From contig OZ005621.1 in NCBI GenBank assembly GCA_963930655.1, positions 3,335,001 through 3,399,000 on the forward strand: a stretch of 64,000 nucleotides of DNA, written 5' to 3'. A model generated the notes under the pieces. The model did not search any database. It had not been told where the DNA came from and saw only the letters and a list, made by a program, of their open reading frames with translations. The translations under genes were made by a program, and so were the position numbers. Origin of the DNA: Myrica gale (taxonomy: Eukaryota > Streptophyta > Magnoliopsida > Fagales > Myricaceae). Below, piece by piece: positions 13,169-24,411 of the stretch (its first letter is position 1; the number at the start of each line of letters is the position of its first letter).

Positions 13169-13400
13169 GGGATAAATGTAAAATTGGTTCATGTGCTATA
13201 CGCAAAAATCGATTTAATCCTCGTGATATGAAAAACATAAATTTAGTCCTTGTGATTCTATTTTCGTTTGTCGTTGGTCCTCTCTCAAGGACTGATTTTA
13301 TCAATTTTTAAAATCACAGGGACTAAATTTATGCTTTTCATATCACGGGAACTAAATCGATTTTTGCGTATAGCACAGAGACTAATTTTGTATTTATCCC
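13169..13400. repeat. MITE with long TIRs and 9-bp target duplication (family 2, copy 2)
   Basis: It begins gggataaatgtaaaattgg and ends ctaattttgtatttatccc, with arms mirrored over about 100 bp (atcgatttaatcc against ggaactaaatcgat). The flanking 9-mers taagaagaa at 13160-13168 and 13401-13409 are identical. The 9-bp duplication and long TIRs are the signature of Mutator-like (MULE) elements. It is non-coding, 232 bp. Confidence 0.85.
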
Positions 13401-13518
13401 TAAGAAGAATAATAATATATACCTTATTATTTCAGTCTCACCTGCATGATGTGGATTTGTCCGTACGTGAATTATTATTATTTTTTCCCAGAATTTTCCA
13501 TGAGTAACATGACATATA

Positions 13519-13905
13519 TGTGAATCTACCACTCATCCCAAAAGCTTAAACTGATAGGAAGATGAAGATTTTATTATTTGAATTATATTCTTTAACACTC
13601 TCCTCACTTGTGGGCCGAACTGTTCTCCTAATTACTCATCCCAAAAGCTTAAGCTGATAGGAAGATGAAGATTTTATTATTTGAATTATATTCTTTAACA
13701 CTCCCCCTCACGTGTGAGCCGGACTGTCCTTTAATTGGGAGACCCAACACGTGCAATATTTAATTGAAATTTGGGTAAATTAATGCGGAGTCAAGTCTCA
13801 AACTTGGGACCTTGGCTCTGATACCATGTAAATTTATCAATCATCCCAAAAGCTTAAGCTGATAGGAAGAAGAAGATTTTATTATTTGAATTATATTTTT
13901 TAACA
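13519..13905 (-). mobile_element. TRIM (terminal-repeat retrotransposon in miniature), three LTR copies
   Basis: Three near-identical 79-80 bp repeats lie at 13519-13597, 13621-13700 and 13827-13905, each starting TG and ending CA. On the minus strand the 13827-13905 LTR is followed at once by a TGGTATCAGAGC primer-binding site (13826-13815), complementary to initiator Met-tRNA. The next LTR is preceded by a polypurine tract (13710-13701). The internal region is only about 126 bp and non-coding. The third LTR is separated by 23 bp resembling the polypurine-tract region, so it arose from a tandem or recombined copy. The flanking 5-bp repeats atata at 13514-13518 and 13906-13910 bound the whole. 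Confidence 0.85.
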
Positions 13906-14289
13906 ATATATATTACTATGAATTTCTAAATTCTAACTGCAATAATGTGTAGTTAATCGTTTTTTAAAGTGATGAAGATGATCGATTTGGTAGATCCACC
14001 GAAATGAAATCCATCTAACTAATTGATAAATTTCGGGTCTGTGCAGCTCCCAAACTACACAGGTCAGTCCAGTCCAACTTGATCATAGGACTACCCAGAA
14101 AATTAAAATACACTTGGGAATATTTAGTTAATTTGTTGGCAAACTTTTACAGCAAGTTTGCTCAAAGCGCGTAGATTAATTTTTTGCAGATTCGAATTCT
14201 ATGATATTAATTTCGATTACGTATGATAGTATTTTTCAAGTTTGGCAACTGCGCGGTCCATGCTAATTAGGATATACACGTAATGATCA

Positions 14290-14306
14290 GTCCAGACAAG
14301 CAATCC
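14290..14306 (+). promoter_or_regulatory. Conserved upstream box 2 of the array, unit A
   Basis: The string gtccagacaagcaatcc lies about 90 bp before the unit A start codon. The same 17 bases occur before unit F, and near-identical forms before B and D. Function is unknown; conservation is among paralogues only. Confidence 0.5.
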
Positions 14307-14396
14307 GTTTTACCAGGAAACAACGGGTGGTTATTGACAAAAGTTTTAGAATAAAGAGCTGAATGCGCCGGTCGTATATTGGGTTTCGGGATAAGT

Positions 14397-17300
14397 ATGG
14401 CAGGTAGAGACAAGGCTTTAGAGGATCCGAGGCCGCGCGTGATTGGAGGCATGATCTTCGTTGCTGTGAGCAAAGAGGTGGAAAAGTGCAAATCAAACCT
14501 GGTATGGGCTTTAGACGCCTTGAGAGGAAAAAGGATTTGCATCCTTCACGTCCATCAGCCTGCAAAGCGGATTCACGGCGGCTGTAAGTCCCTATTGCAT
14601 GTATATGTATGTAGGCTTAGCGCTAGCTAGCTTCATGCGATCATGAGCAGACACGCGCATACCAAACACTCACAATTGACAAACTAATTCACATCTGTAG
14701 ATCAAGTTGTACTTGACCTTTTAATTGTGATTCATTATTAAGTGAATGATCACGAGTACTTCTAATTAGAGCTGTCCTTGGTAATTGGTTGACTTTATCA
14801 GTTGAACTCCAAATGAAAACTTGAAAGTGATTTGCCTCTTGACGATCAGTACGTACGTGCTGTTCTGAAATTTACCAGGTATTTCCTCTTGTTCTGGGAA
14901 AAGAAAGGTTTGCAACTGGACTCGTGAAATTAACCACTTGAAATTAAAGAGACTTGGAGAAATAATTAGGCACAGTATACTAATTGAGGAGAATGAAATC
15001 CAGTTTTCTGTAATTTAGGAGATATCGATCATTGATCAATATTCTGACTTTTACTTATAAGGTCTGGCGCCGGTCTCCTCAACAAATGAACCTGTAACAT
15101 GTTCACCACGGCTAAACCGCACTTTTGTCTTGATGGAAGAACCCAGTTTTGCTTGATAGTTGTAATTAATTTAAGTTCGCATCATTATTTTAAAGTGGAT
15201 ATGATCTGTTTAATTAATTTTTTTTCCATGGTTTCAGTGGGTGCAAAAGTTCTGGCAGCACAACTGGACGAAAGGAAGGTGAGGAGAGAACGGAAAAATG
15301 AAAAGCAAGAGATGAATAACACCCTGGACAAATACCTTCGTATCTGTCTCCAATGGGGGGTACGTATGAATATTGTTTCTTCTGATCTCTCTTTAATTAG
15401 AACACTTTGTGGTTATATTTTTCTTTGAAAAGAAATTGTTTACTTGCATTTCCCACGGGATATATATCTTGACTGGCAAGTAATTGTTGTGAGTCGAAGT
15501 TTGAATTCCAGGCTCTATACATATCTGACAAAGTCTGTCATAGATCTGGATAGGAGTGGTGACATATTCAAATTTTGCACAAAAGAATTAAGCACTAATT
15601 TATATATGTTCTACGAACAATATATAGCTCCTATAGATGGTCTAAACAAGACCTTAAACATCCAAATTTAAGTCATCTACTAGCTTAAAATATCCAAACA
15701 GATGGTTTATATTATATATAAGTATTGGACCTATTAGTTTAGAGTACGCGAAGCAATAGGAGAGAGCAATTCGAAAGGGGCCAGACAAATTAAGTTGTGT
15801 AAGTAATTAATTAATTAATTACCTTGAGAAGCTTCCAATTAGTTAATTAATTGGTCGCGGGGTTTAAGAATTCAGAGAGTTTGTTTTGAGATTCTGGCAT
15901 GGATTTAAACAATTGCCATTAATCTTAATTCTGACTTAATTTTCGCACTGCCGTTTTTGACATCTAAGGTACAGGCCGCAACAAAACTATACATCGAGAT
16001 GGACTCTGTTGAGAAGGGAATCCTAGAGCTTATTTCTCAGCATGGGATCCAGCACCTTGTTGTGGGAGTAGCAGCAAACGTCAGGTTCTACGATCATAAT
16101 ATTACAATAAACCAAATAAGAACCCTTTTTTCCCCCTCGTATCAAGCTTTATGGATATATATATATCTTAATAACTAGCAAATCTAGATCTAGTAATACT
16201 GAAAATTAAGTGAATAAACAAATAAATAAAATATAGGAATCATAACCAGATCCAGGCAGCTGACCAGATTCTATATATATTGTGACAGAAAATATTACAA
16301 TAAGATTTATTATTGACATTAATTCACCTTTGGAGTGAGATTACAACTTTAATTCATTTTTGCAGGAATGTTACAGATATCAAGTCTACTAAGGTTAAAT
16401 ATTTGGTCGAACATGCACCTGATTATTGTTACATACAATTTATTAGCCAAGGCAACTATATCTTCACCAGGTTTGTCACCATGCATGTTTTTGCTAACTA
16501 TGTTAGAGAATATAATTTAAATAATTATAAATTATATATTTACATGGCATAAGAGCTAGTGATCCTTAAGTTCTATTAAATTTTACACTTCATTTAGAGA
16601 ATAATATAATTTAAGGATAAATACAACATTCGTCTCTTTGGTTTACTCCAAAATTAAATAAGTCATAAACTTTAAAACGCATAAAATTAGTCTTTGAAGT
16701 TTAAAATCATTCACATTTGATGTGTTCTGAAGAGACTAAAGTCATGATGAATGTTAAACCTTAAGAACTAATTTGATGTGTTAAGAAATTTAAGGACTTA
16801 TTTGATTTAAGAGTAAATTAATACGATGAATGTTATATTTATCCATATGATTTAAATAATAAAATCCATCGATCTTCCAAAACTTTTTTGAATTTTACGG
16901 TGATCAATATTGTACCCACAGATCCTTGATTTGTTGAAATACATTTGACTGCCACTTTAGTTTTGATCAAAAGGCAACTGAGCACTCTTCAATATCATGT
17001 CAGGCAAGTACCTGGTCAAAATAGGGAATCAAGTGAGAACAGTACTGAAACTGGACACGACTCCGACCGCGTGACATATTCACGGCCTCTCCCTCTGGAG
17101 CTCAATATGGTCAACATTGAAACTGGAGAATCGAAGTCATGCTTACCAATTATGCGATCTACTACAGTGGGGTACAAGCACAAGTACATGGAAAGCGAGG
17201 GGACGGGCAACTTCAACAACCCTTTCCGAAATGGCATAAAAAAGTCTTCATCATCCAAAATTAAACTGGGTACTGTAGAAGGTAGCTCCGATGGTCGGGA

Positions 17301-18058
17301 TGGCCCATCAAGCGGTCCTTCACCCTCGGATTGCTCAACAAGCTCTTCCAAACAACCAGTTGATGCAGATCCGGTTTCATGGGATGATGATCAGAACGAG
17401 AACGGTTCAGAGTGTGATGACTTGTTCTCTCTGCCTGCAGGCAGCTCAGGACGTTCTTCCATATTGGAGCTTGAATCTCGAGTGCTGCAGAGGAGTCCGT
17501 CGACGTTTAATGTATGTGCAAAACATTCTTGGGTGGTACAGACACAAGCCCACACACGAGTCATAAGTGTATATCTATCTAATACATATCATGAAAAATG
17601 GTGAATTGACATCTAGCTAGCTAGCATGAGTCTGGTTTCCTTGTAGAGAATATTCTGATGACTCAATCTTTCCATGTGAGGACTTTGCAGCTATATTATT
17701 CTCCGTATTCATAACAGTACTTAATCATAGAGTAGAATATGCGACACACTGAGCAGATTGTACAAATGCACTATATCTATGCTTTGAAAAATGAAGTTTT
17801 AATAGTTCAAAATCTTCTGCTAATTCCCGATCATCCAACCAACAGGTGCAAGAAGAAAGGAGATCGAGAGCGGGAAAAGAGACTGAGGAATTGCTGGCAA
17901 AAGAGAGAGAAGAACTTGAAAGGGTCAAGAGTAAGAGACACTGGCTCATGGAAGAACTCCACTTTTGCGAAGCAGCGGAAAAATCATTAGAGATAACAAT
18001 TCAAAGGTTGCTGATGGAGCTTGATAATGAGCTGAAAGAGGGTGAAGGGCAGAATTGA
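14397..18058 (+). CDS. Array unit A: USP-like / Ser-rich linker / coiled-coil protein lacking the kinase, 409 aa
   Basis: Exons 14397-14583, 15238-15359, 15969-16084, 16366-16470, 17025-17511 and 17846-18058 are joined at GT-AG sites in the same phases as intact unit D. The sum is 1230 nt, an uninterrupted frame. Exon 1 encodes MIFVAVSKEVEKC and ICILHVHQPAKRI, the first strands of the USP-like domain of PUB33-type proteins; exons 2-4 complete it (to about residue 176). The linker (about 177-339) is Ser-rich. The homologue of exon 6 was not found. The last exon encodes a charged coiled coil (ETEELLAKEREELERVKS) and stops at EGEGQN, just before the kinase. Only a trace of kinase sequence follows (DESLL, about 18080). 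This could be an expressed stand-alone USP/coiled-coil protein or an early pseudogene; the open frame favours the former slightly. Confidence 0.65.
16615..16844. repeat. MITE in intron 4 of unit A
   Basis: The left end ggataaatacaacattcg is mirrored by the right end cgatgaatgttatatttatcc, and the arms stay complementary inward (ttaaataagtc against gacttatttgattt). About 230 bp, non-coding. Its ends resemble family 2. Confidence 0.65.
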
Positions 18059-18734
18059 AAACCTGCTGGAACGCCTGGATGAGTCCTTATTGTGGATAAC
18101 AAATTTAAATCTTCAACAGATCAGAAGATAAAAGCCGGATCAAATAGTCCAAGATAACAGTTTTGTATTTCAAGTAGTAACAGAGGCATATTATATATGC
18201 TCTTGTAGAGTACACGAGTTCCTTGAAGAAAAATGCAATTCATTGAGTCCAAATTCCTTTAAGGAGTGGCTAGTGATCTGCTGGCGGCCGGGAACGGCAC
18301 CGAAGAATTCGAAATGGAGATTTGGGTATTTCTTATAAAATGATCAGTTAAATCATTAAGGTGGTTATGATCTATAGTTGGTTTCCTAAATTGGTCCTTT
18401 GATAGGTTTTTTTACTTTAATATTGTGATTCCAGATGAACAACTGAGGTACACATACTCTGCGCGTCAGTGCAAGTATTATACACAACCCTCCAAATATC
18501 CTCAGTACGTGTTGCCAACTGTACACATGGTTATGTGGATTAATATACTGAACTTGACTCGCATTGCTTTACAAAGAGACGATGCTCACAAAAAGTCAAG
18601 CTTCTCGGGCATCTGGTTACAAAGCAAGCCCCTTTTGCTTAAAATTGGCATATCCCTCTCTCATATGGCCTAACTGCATATGCCATTGTTCGGTAGTGAC
18701 TTATTACTGGATTATTTTTATTTTACAATATTAG

Positions 18735-19068
18735 ATAGTTAGCAAATTGTGAATGGCATTTTGTGGGTATTTCATTCGTACCACATCCTTTGTGTTTATG
18801 GAGTGAGAGAGTGACTTCAGCTAATCAATGGAGAATTACACACACACGTATATATATATATATATATAGACGTGACTGGCGCTTACAAATCTTAATTAGA
18901 TAAATATTTGATGATCTTTGGAACAGCGATCGACGAGCTAGCTTCATAATTGGTTTGGCTGGCTACTTTGTCCTTTATGCAGAACTATCTAATATTTCAC
19001 AGATTGACCAATTCTTATCATGACATTTTGCATATATCCAAAGCTAATTCCAATGCATATTACATCTT
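18735..19068. repeat. Segment homologous to the promoter region of unit D
   Basis: This stretch matches 34285-34590 with small indels. Shared strings include agcaaattgtgaatggcatt, gatttgatgatctttgg type sequence and atgagctagcttcat type sequence. It ends abruptly near 19068, where homology switches to intron 4 of the array genes. It therefore marks the upstream part of a separate, deleted unit (A'). Confidence 0.65.
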
Positions 19069-20515
19069 CTCCAGGTTTGCCTTTGCCACCCACTTTTGTT
19101 AATATAATAATTTGCACTTAATTCCGCAATGATGATTTGTGTATACATTTTCAAGTGGAGAAATTCCTAAGCCTCTAGATCTGAAAACTTATATGGTTGA
19201 TCTTCGTTCTCACATTTACTGGATTTGTTGAAATATTTTTGGAAAAATATTATAGTACATCCTATATTTATGGGTAAAAATTAAATTGAATTTCATAACT
19301 TTTAATTTTTTTAAGAAATTAGAAAATGGTGATGTGAATTGATTAAAATACCCCTCTAATTAGAAAAAAATTAAAAACTAAATCGAATTTTTATATCATT
19401 TTTTAACATTTTAGTATTTTTAGTAATTTTGTTTTAAAGGGGCATTTCAATTATTTTAATATATATAGTTTAACAGCCAAATCGAAAAAAGGGCAAGGAT
19501 TGATGTCTGAGATTTACTTCAATAATACTTTTTGGCTCTTACTTTTATTGAGATGCACGTTGCTTAAATATATATGTACAGCGAGTACGTAATAAATCAA
19601 CTCATGCAGACGGCCTCTTCAATGTCTTAATTCTATTAGGCAATTAGTACCGTATCACAGTAATGAAAGTCATGCAAACATTGTAATTGGGCCCTCAATC
19701 TACCGGAGATCAGTTTCTGAGCAGCTCATCAATAGGCGGGATAGTGGTGGAACTGGACAACAATGCGGTTTACAATCGCGATCTGTGACGTTTCGGCACG
19801 AAAGGGCCGACAGCATGGGTACAAGCTTCTTCCACTACTTTCGAACTTTCCTAAAGGGCCCCAAAAAGTCTTCATCTTCAGAAACCGGAAAGGGAGCAGC
19901 AACGGATCATGATCATGACTTGTTCTCTTTGCCTCCGGGTGATTCAGGACGCCCTTCCACTGTGGAGTTCGGATCTCCGTCTTCGACTTCTAGTGCAAGT
20001 ACAAGATCAACAAGCTCTTCTAATGTTCGTACAAAATATTCTTTTCTGGTACACACATAATACAATATAAATGTCTATACATGTCATGAAGCATGCAAAT
20101 TAATTAGGATCCAAGATGAAAAGATATGATCAAAATTAGGGTTTGATTTTAAGATTAAAATGCCTAATGGATATGGAAGTCTAGACAATTCTCTTCAACT
20201 TTTGGAAGTCCAAAATCTATATATGATCCAATCAACAGGTTCAAGAGGGGTGGATACAAAGAAAAGAAGTTGAGGAAATGCTGGCAAAAGAGAGAGAGTG
20301 GCTCATGAAAGAATCGGGACTTCCAAACAACGGGAAGAATCATTAGAGAGCCATATTCAAAAGTTGCAGATGGAGCTTGATAATGCGCTGAAAGAAGCTG
20401 AAGTGCTGAAAGGAATTAACCAGCTGCAAGGTTCCACAACTAGACAGATGCCGCAGTTCCCCAGGCTCTTGGTTTCTGAAGTTGAAGAAGTTACCTACCA
20501 AAAAAAAGAGGATTG
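19060..20515 (+). pseudogene. Array unit A': fragment with linker and coiled-coil exons only
   Basis: Sequence from about 19070 (ccaggtttgcc) matches the start of intron 4 of the other units, so exons 1-4 are absent. A linker exon ends at the donor after position 20034; its frame reads DLFSLPPGDSGRPSTVEFGS, close to unit A (DLFSLPAGSSGRSS). A coiled-coil exon starts at 20240 after a canonical acceptor (WIQRKEVEEMLAKERE). It is frameshifted near 20310; the rest (HIQKLQMELDNALKEAEVLK and QMPQFPRLLVSEVEEVT) continues in another frame and stops at 20516. There is no kinase. Confidence 0.75.
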
Positions 20516-20519
20516 AAGA

Positions 20520-22250
20520 AGATATGATTTATATGGTTATGGCTATCGAAGCATTAATAAAGGTTATAACCTGCGATCAAACTAAAATGGAGGTTTGTGT
20601 GTTCCATTGAAAGACAGTTTGAATAATTTATATGGCAATGTATGTAATTTGTTTTCTATATCTAGTTTGGTGCATTAATTGATAGGTTTATTACTTTATT
20701 ATTATCCAGATCAATAACTGAGGCCAGGAGAATGTAAATTTCATTGAATCAAATTAGACAGTCTGCTTAGAAAAAAAACATTAATTCATGAGTACTGTTT
20801 GCTTTAGTGCCAGTATTGCCGGCTCTATTTGGCAATGGTATACACGTAATAATTTCCTGCTTTATTGTTCATGGTGGTTTCAGAGCCTCCATGCACCCTC
20901 AAATGATGCGAACTTTGTTAGTCAACTCAATGACTTTTGAATGTACATGCATGCCCCAAATTTTCATCATGATAGAAATTCCAGCAACAAGGAACGTCAC
21001 AACCCTTCAATTCCCATATAGGAACCAAAGGTCACTTGGCATGCCTTAGTCGTGGTAGGCTTGTTTGTGCGGGAGACAATTTCGAAAAATATTTAGCAAT
21101 TTCGATTCAGAAGTTGGACCATCGATCGACATTTTCCAATATTTTCTGCATAACCCAACGGAATCATGTGCTAAAGGACTGTCTGGACCGCGTACGAGGA
21201 AGAACTTAGATTGGACCCAGAATCAACTCAACTAAAAGGCACATCGAAGAGATCGATCGTCAAGCGCCGTTGAGCAAAGATTTTGCGTTAAATTGCAGAA
21301 AATTCAAAACTCACTTGGACAAACATTCTCCAAGATTCATAATTAGGCCGGGCCAGCTTGCGCAAGGCACGTCTTTGGACCAAGCATGGAGGAACTCGAT
21401 CGATCGTGTATTCATTTGATTTGAGTATTGCTTAAATCTAATGGCCGGCCCGTGTCGACGGTGAGTACGTACGTACCATAGAAACAAAACCTTGGTGATA
21501 ATAATTAATGACATGCTGCTACCTGCATTGATCAGAGTCCCCAGTGATAGAGTAACCATGATGACAAGAAAAATTTGTTTTATACGAAATGCAAAAAAAT
21601 GTGTTAGAGTTAAAATATTAAAAATTAAAGACTAAAATTAAATTCATTTAGTATTACAAATAATGAGGGAGCTGATTTGAAAATACTCCATGATTGAAAG
21701 TGAGTTTCCACACGACAGATAGTTTATTTGGTCAGCCAATCTAACTGAATTGTGGTACAGGCATAATGAAAACGACGCTATATGTTTTTAGGTAATAATG
21801 GTTCTTTATATTGGTAGGCAAAGTTATCTGAAACAATCGTGTATTCAGTTGATCAGAAAAGCTCTGATCTTTACTTTTTTTTAACAAGTGAATAAAAAGA
21901 GAGGACATGTTCAAACATTCGACCTCCAAGATGGTACAGAGTGCGGATCCAATAGAATTATCAAAAGATTGAACATGTCATCTTAAAATTTTTAATTACC
22001 TCAAACATACTTTCAGTCTACAAATAACATCATAACAAAAAGTAACATCAAGATCTTAGAAGCAATAGAGATATTAATCTAAAATCAGCATGTATTCATA
22101 TATTGTGTGTATTTGAACTTAAATCAGAGAGAGTTAACATCAAAATGAGATTCTATTTTAAGAAAATCAATCACTTTGATCGCAAATTAATCCATTAAGT
22201 TTTAAGGGGAGCCAACGTAATTACATGAGACATATTAGTTAAAAAAATCA
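20520..22250. other. Intergenic DNA between units A' and B
   Basis: No gene recognised. Short open frames (20807-21049 plus, 21311-21559 minus, 21741-21929 minus) have no family features. Confidence 0.4.
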
Positions 22251-22261
22251 ATGTTTTACAT

Positions 22262-22440
22262 TAGGCCAACAGACCCCTGCTGGCCCCCCACTACGTATGG
22301 ATTTCTGTAGATGGATCCTCTCGGGATAAAAGTCTCTTCCTTCTCGGATGTATAGTACATTGACTGAGTTGCTTCACGTATTGCTGCCCTTACTTGAGCT
22401 AATTCTTCTTCGGCTCTCTTTAAACTACTTTTGTTCTGCT
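22262..22440 (-). pseudogene. GT47 exostosin-like glycosyltransferase exon fragment
   Basis: Read on the minus strand after a possible acceptor (…gagcag), the frame gives LKRAEEELAQVRAAIREATQ and then FIPRGSIYRNPYVV. This matches the segment before the exostosin domain of plant GT47 proteins (LARARAAIREA … YVPRGPIYRNP). Only about 55 codons are present and no neighbouring exon was found. The fragment is flanked by two direct copies of a ttttacat-ggccaacag sequence (about 22252-22270 and 22536-22556), suggesting it was moved with a repeat. Confidence 0.55.
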
Positions 22441-22727
22441 CAAAATGAAATATATTTAAAAAGAGAAGCGGATGTCAAAAGATAAGTGGAAGTCATTAAA
22501 TTTCAAACAACGATGACTCCACTAAAAAAAATCAACTTTTTACATGGGGCCAACAGGGGCCAGGACCCCCTCCCTCCGCCACTGAAAGTCCCCCTCTGCC
22601 AGCAGCTTCGTGATAACACCTGTTGGCAGTTGCGGATACATGGGGTCGGGGGCAACGATCAAGCTGGGTCCACCACCCCAATATATATATATATAGCTGG
22701 GGCAGCGATCGAGCTGGGTCCACCGCC

Positions 22728-22730
<3 letters not shown>

Positions 22731-22769
<39 letters not shown>
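22731..22769. repeat. (AT)n microsatellite
   Basis: An uninterrupted AT tract of about 39 bp. A shorter one is at 22681-22694, after a near-repeat of the sequence gcgatcgagctgggtccacc. Open frames crossing it are artefacts. Confidence 0.95.
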
Positions 22770-22772
<3 letters not shown>

Positions 22773-22784
22773 TTTTCAGGTGGC

Positions 22785-22950
22785 GCTTGTTTGCCAAAAT
22801 TTCGGAAAATATTCTCAAAATTTTGGACATCTTTTGGATATTGAGATTTATTGGAGTTTGTGAAAAGTTTGGAGTGTGTATGTGTAGATGTTGAAAATTT
22901 TGGAGTGTATTTATTTTGTTCGAAATTTCCATATTCCGAAATGTTAGGTA
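22785..22950. repeat. MITE-like element (family 3, copy 1)
   Basis: About 165 bp with the order 'aaaattt-gga … ggacatctt … gtgaaaagtttggagtgt … gaaaattttggagtgta … gttcgaaatttcc'. It is homologous to 51195-51330 and 55289-55447. Ends are less clear here than in the 55289 copy. Confidence 0.5.
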
Positions 22951-23229
22951 AATAAACGCCTTTCAAATTTAATATACCATCTCATTCCATTTTCAAACCT
23001 GAAAATACCATCTATGCCTCCAAAAAATCATCAAGCGAGTCAAATCTAAATTAATCCTTAATTTAAAAATTATGCCCAACTCGATTTTTTTTCTTCTAGG
23101 CAAATAAAGTGAATTAAAATTTCACCTTCAAAGCAATCTACTTTATGAGTACTCAAATATTAGGATTTTCGTTAGTCTATAAAATATCTCCCCAATTGAA
23201 GCCTTAAAGATCGATCGACTCACAGTTTG

Positions 23230-23415
23230 CACACTAAAATTTTACACATCCTAAAATTTTAACACAATAAAAAATTATAATATAATATCTCTCTTCCCAT
23301 CACATCATTACTTTTCACTACAATAAATATTAAAAGTCATCTCTCTCTTCACTTTTTCACCGAATTCAATACCCTAAAATTTTAACCTCCCCAAAATTTT
23401 AACACATAAACACAC
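23230..23415. repeat. MITE-like element (family 4)
   Basis: An A/T-rich element with 'taaaattttaacac' type ends on both sides and the internal order 'cttttcactacaataaa … cttcactttttcac'. Relatives occur at 41240-41433, 53065-53243, 54766-54960, 55020-55200 and inside 62645-63030. Confidence 0.5.
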
Positions 23416-24180
23416 AAACCTATCAAGTACTGTTCTAAACCGGCAGCTTTTAGACCCCCCTAGCTAGCTTAGCTATATAAAAGAATCAAAGTTTAGAAGA
23501 AGATATTTTCTTTGATCAAATCCACAACAGTTTCAAAGATATTTTCCAAAATGCAAGATATTTTAGTAATAGATGTTCTTTTCCAGTTAGTATTGCATTC
23601 TTTTCTGATCTCCTCCGATGGAGTACGGTTCCTATCCCATCTTATGAAGGAAGTTAGTACTAATTGTCTTGCCCATGGAGGGTTAAATCAACGTTTCTGG
23701 TCCACCAAACCAAATATATAGAGATATATATGAGCTGGACTTTGTTGATAATTCAAACAATGGCTTTTGGCTTTTCTCATGCTCGTTAACTTCGAGGAAA
23801 ACGACTGAATATCCTCAATTAAATCGGTATTTATACTAGCAAATTTACAGCAGTACTAGTATATACTAATACCATAAATATTGTGTAACGCATAGTCATG
23901 TTAATGAAAATGCATGTTTCATAATATTTTTTCCCCTATATTGGATCACATAATTTTTTGACACATTGTATACGGAATCTCGTTAAAATGTAAAATGAAG
24001 AGAGGAAAAAAAAAAGCAATTATATTTATATATAGCTCGAAATAAGATCTCATGATGAATTCCCGATGTAGCAAAACTATAGTATGAATTCTTTTACAAC
24101 GTCGATTAAAGAAAAGTAGAGTGTTTCCCCCTTCACATCAAAATTCTAAGTGCATTAATTCTAGGGTCCACGGATTAATG

Positions 24181-24198
24181 AATCCAGACAAGCAATCC
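24181..24198 (+). promoter_or_regulatory. Conserved upstream box 2, unit B
   Basis: The string aatccagacaagcaatcctt lies about 215 bp before the unit B ATG and matches the box of units A, D and F. Box 1 was not found upstream of B. Confidence 0.45.
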
Positions 24199-24411
24199 TT
24201 TACTCCCAATGTACAATTACAAATTGCTCCAAAAGAAGCTGCCAGGAAAGCAGAAGTTCCAAAACAAGGAAAGGTCAAGATAGCTGTGTTACGAAGTCTG
24301 AGATTTGACGGGATCGGAAGGAAATTACTTTTTGAGCGGTGCGGTGGCTTTTGAGTCCTGATCTTGTGCCTGCAATTCACACAACCAGTGGGTTTGGGGT
24401 TTCAGAAATTT

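Noticed and set aside
18425..18673. 82-codon frame after unit A
   Set aside because: No similarity to the kinase or to other units; taken as chance.
22532..22966. Several overlapping frames on both strands with IYIYIYIY repeats
   Set aside because: They translate an (AT)n microsatellite and its flanks; no protein family and no codon bias.
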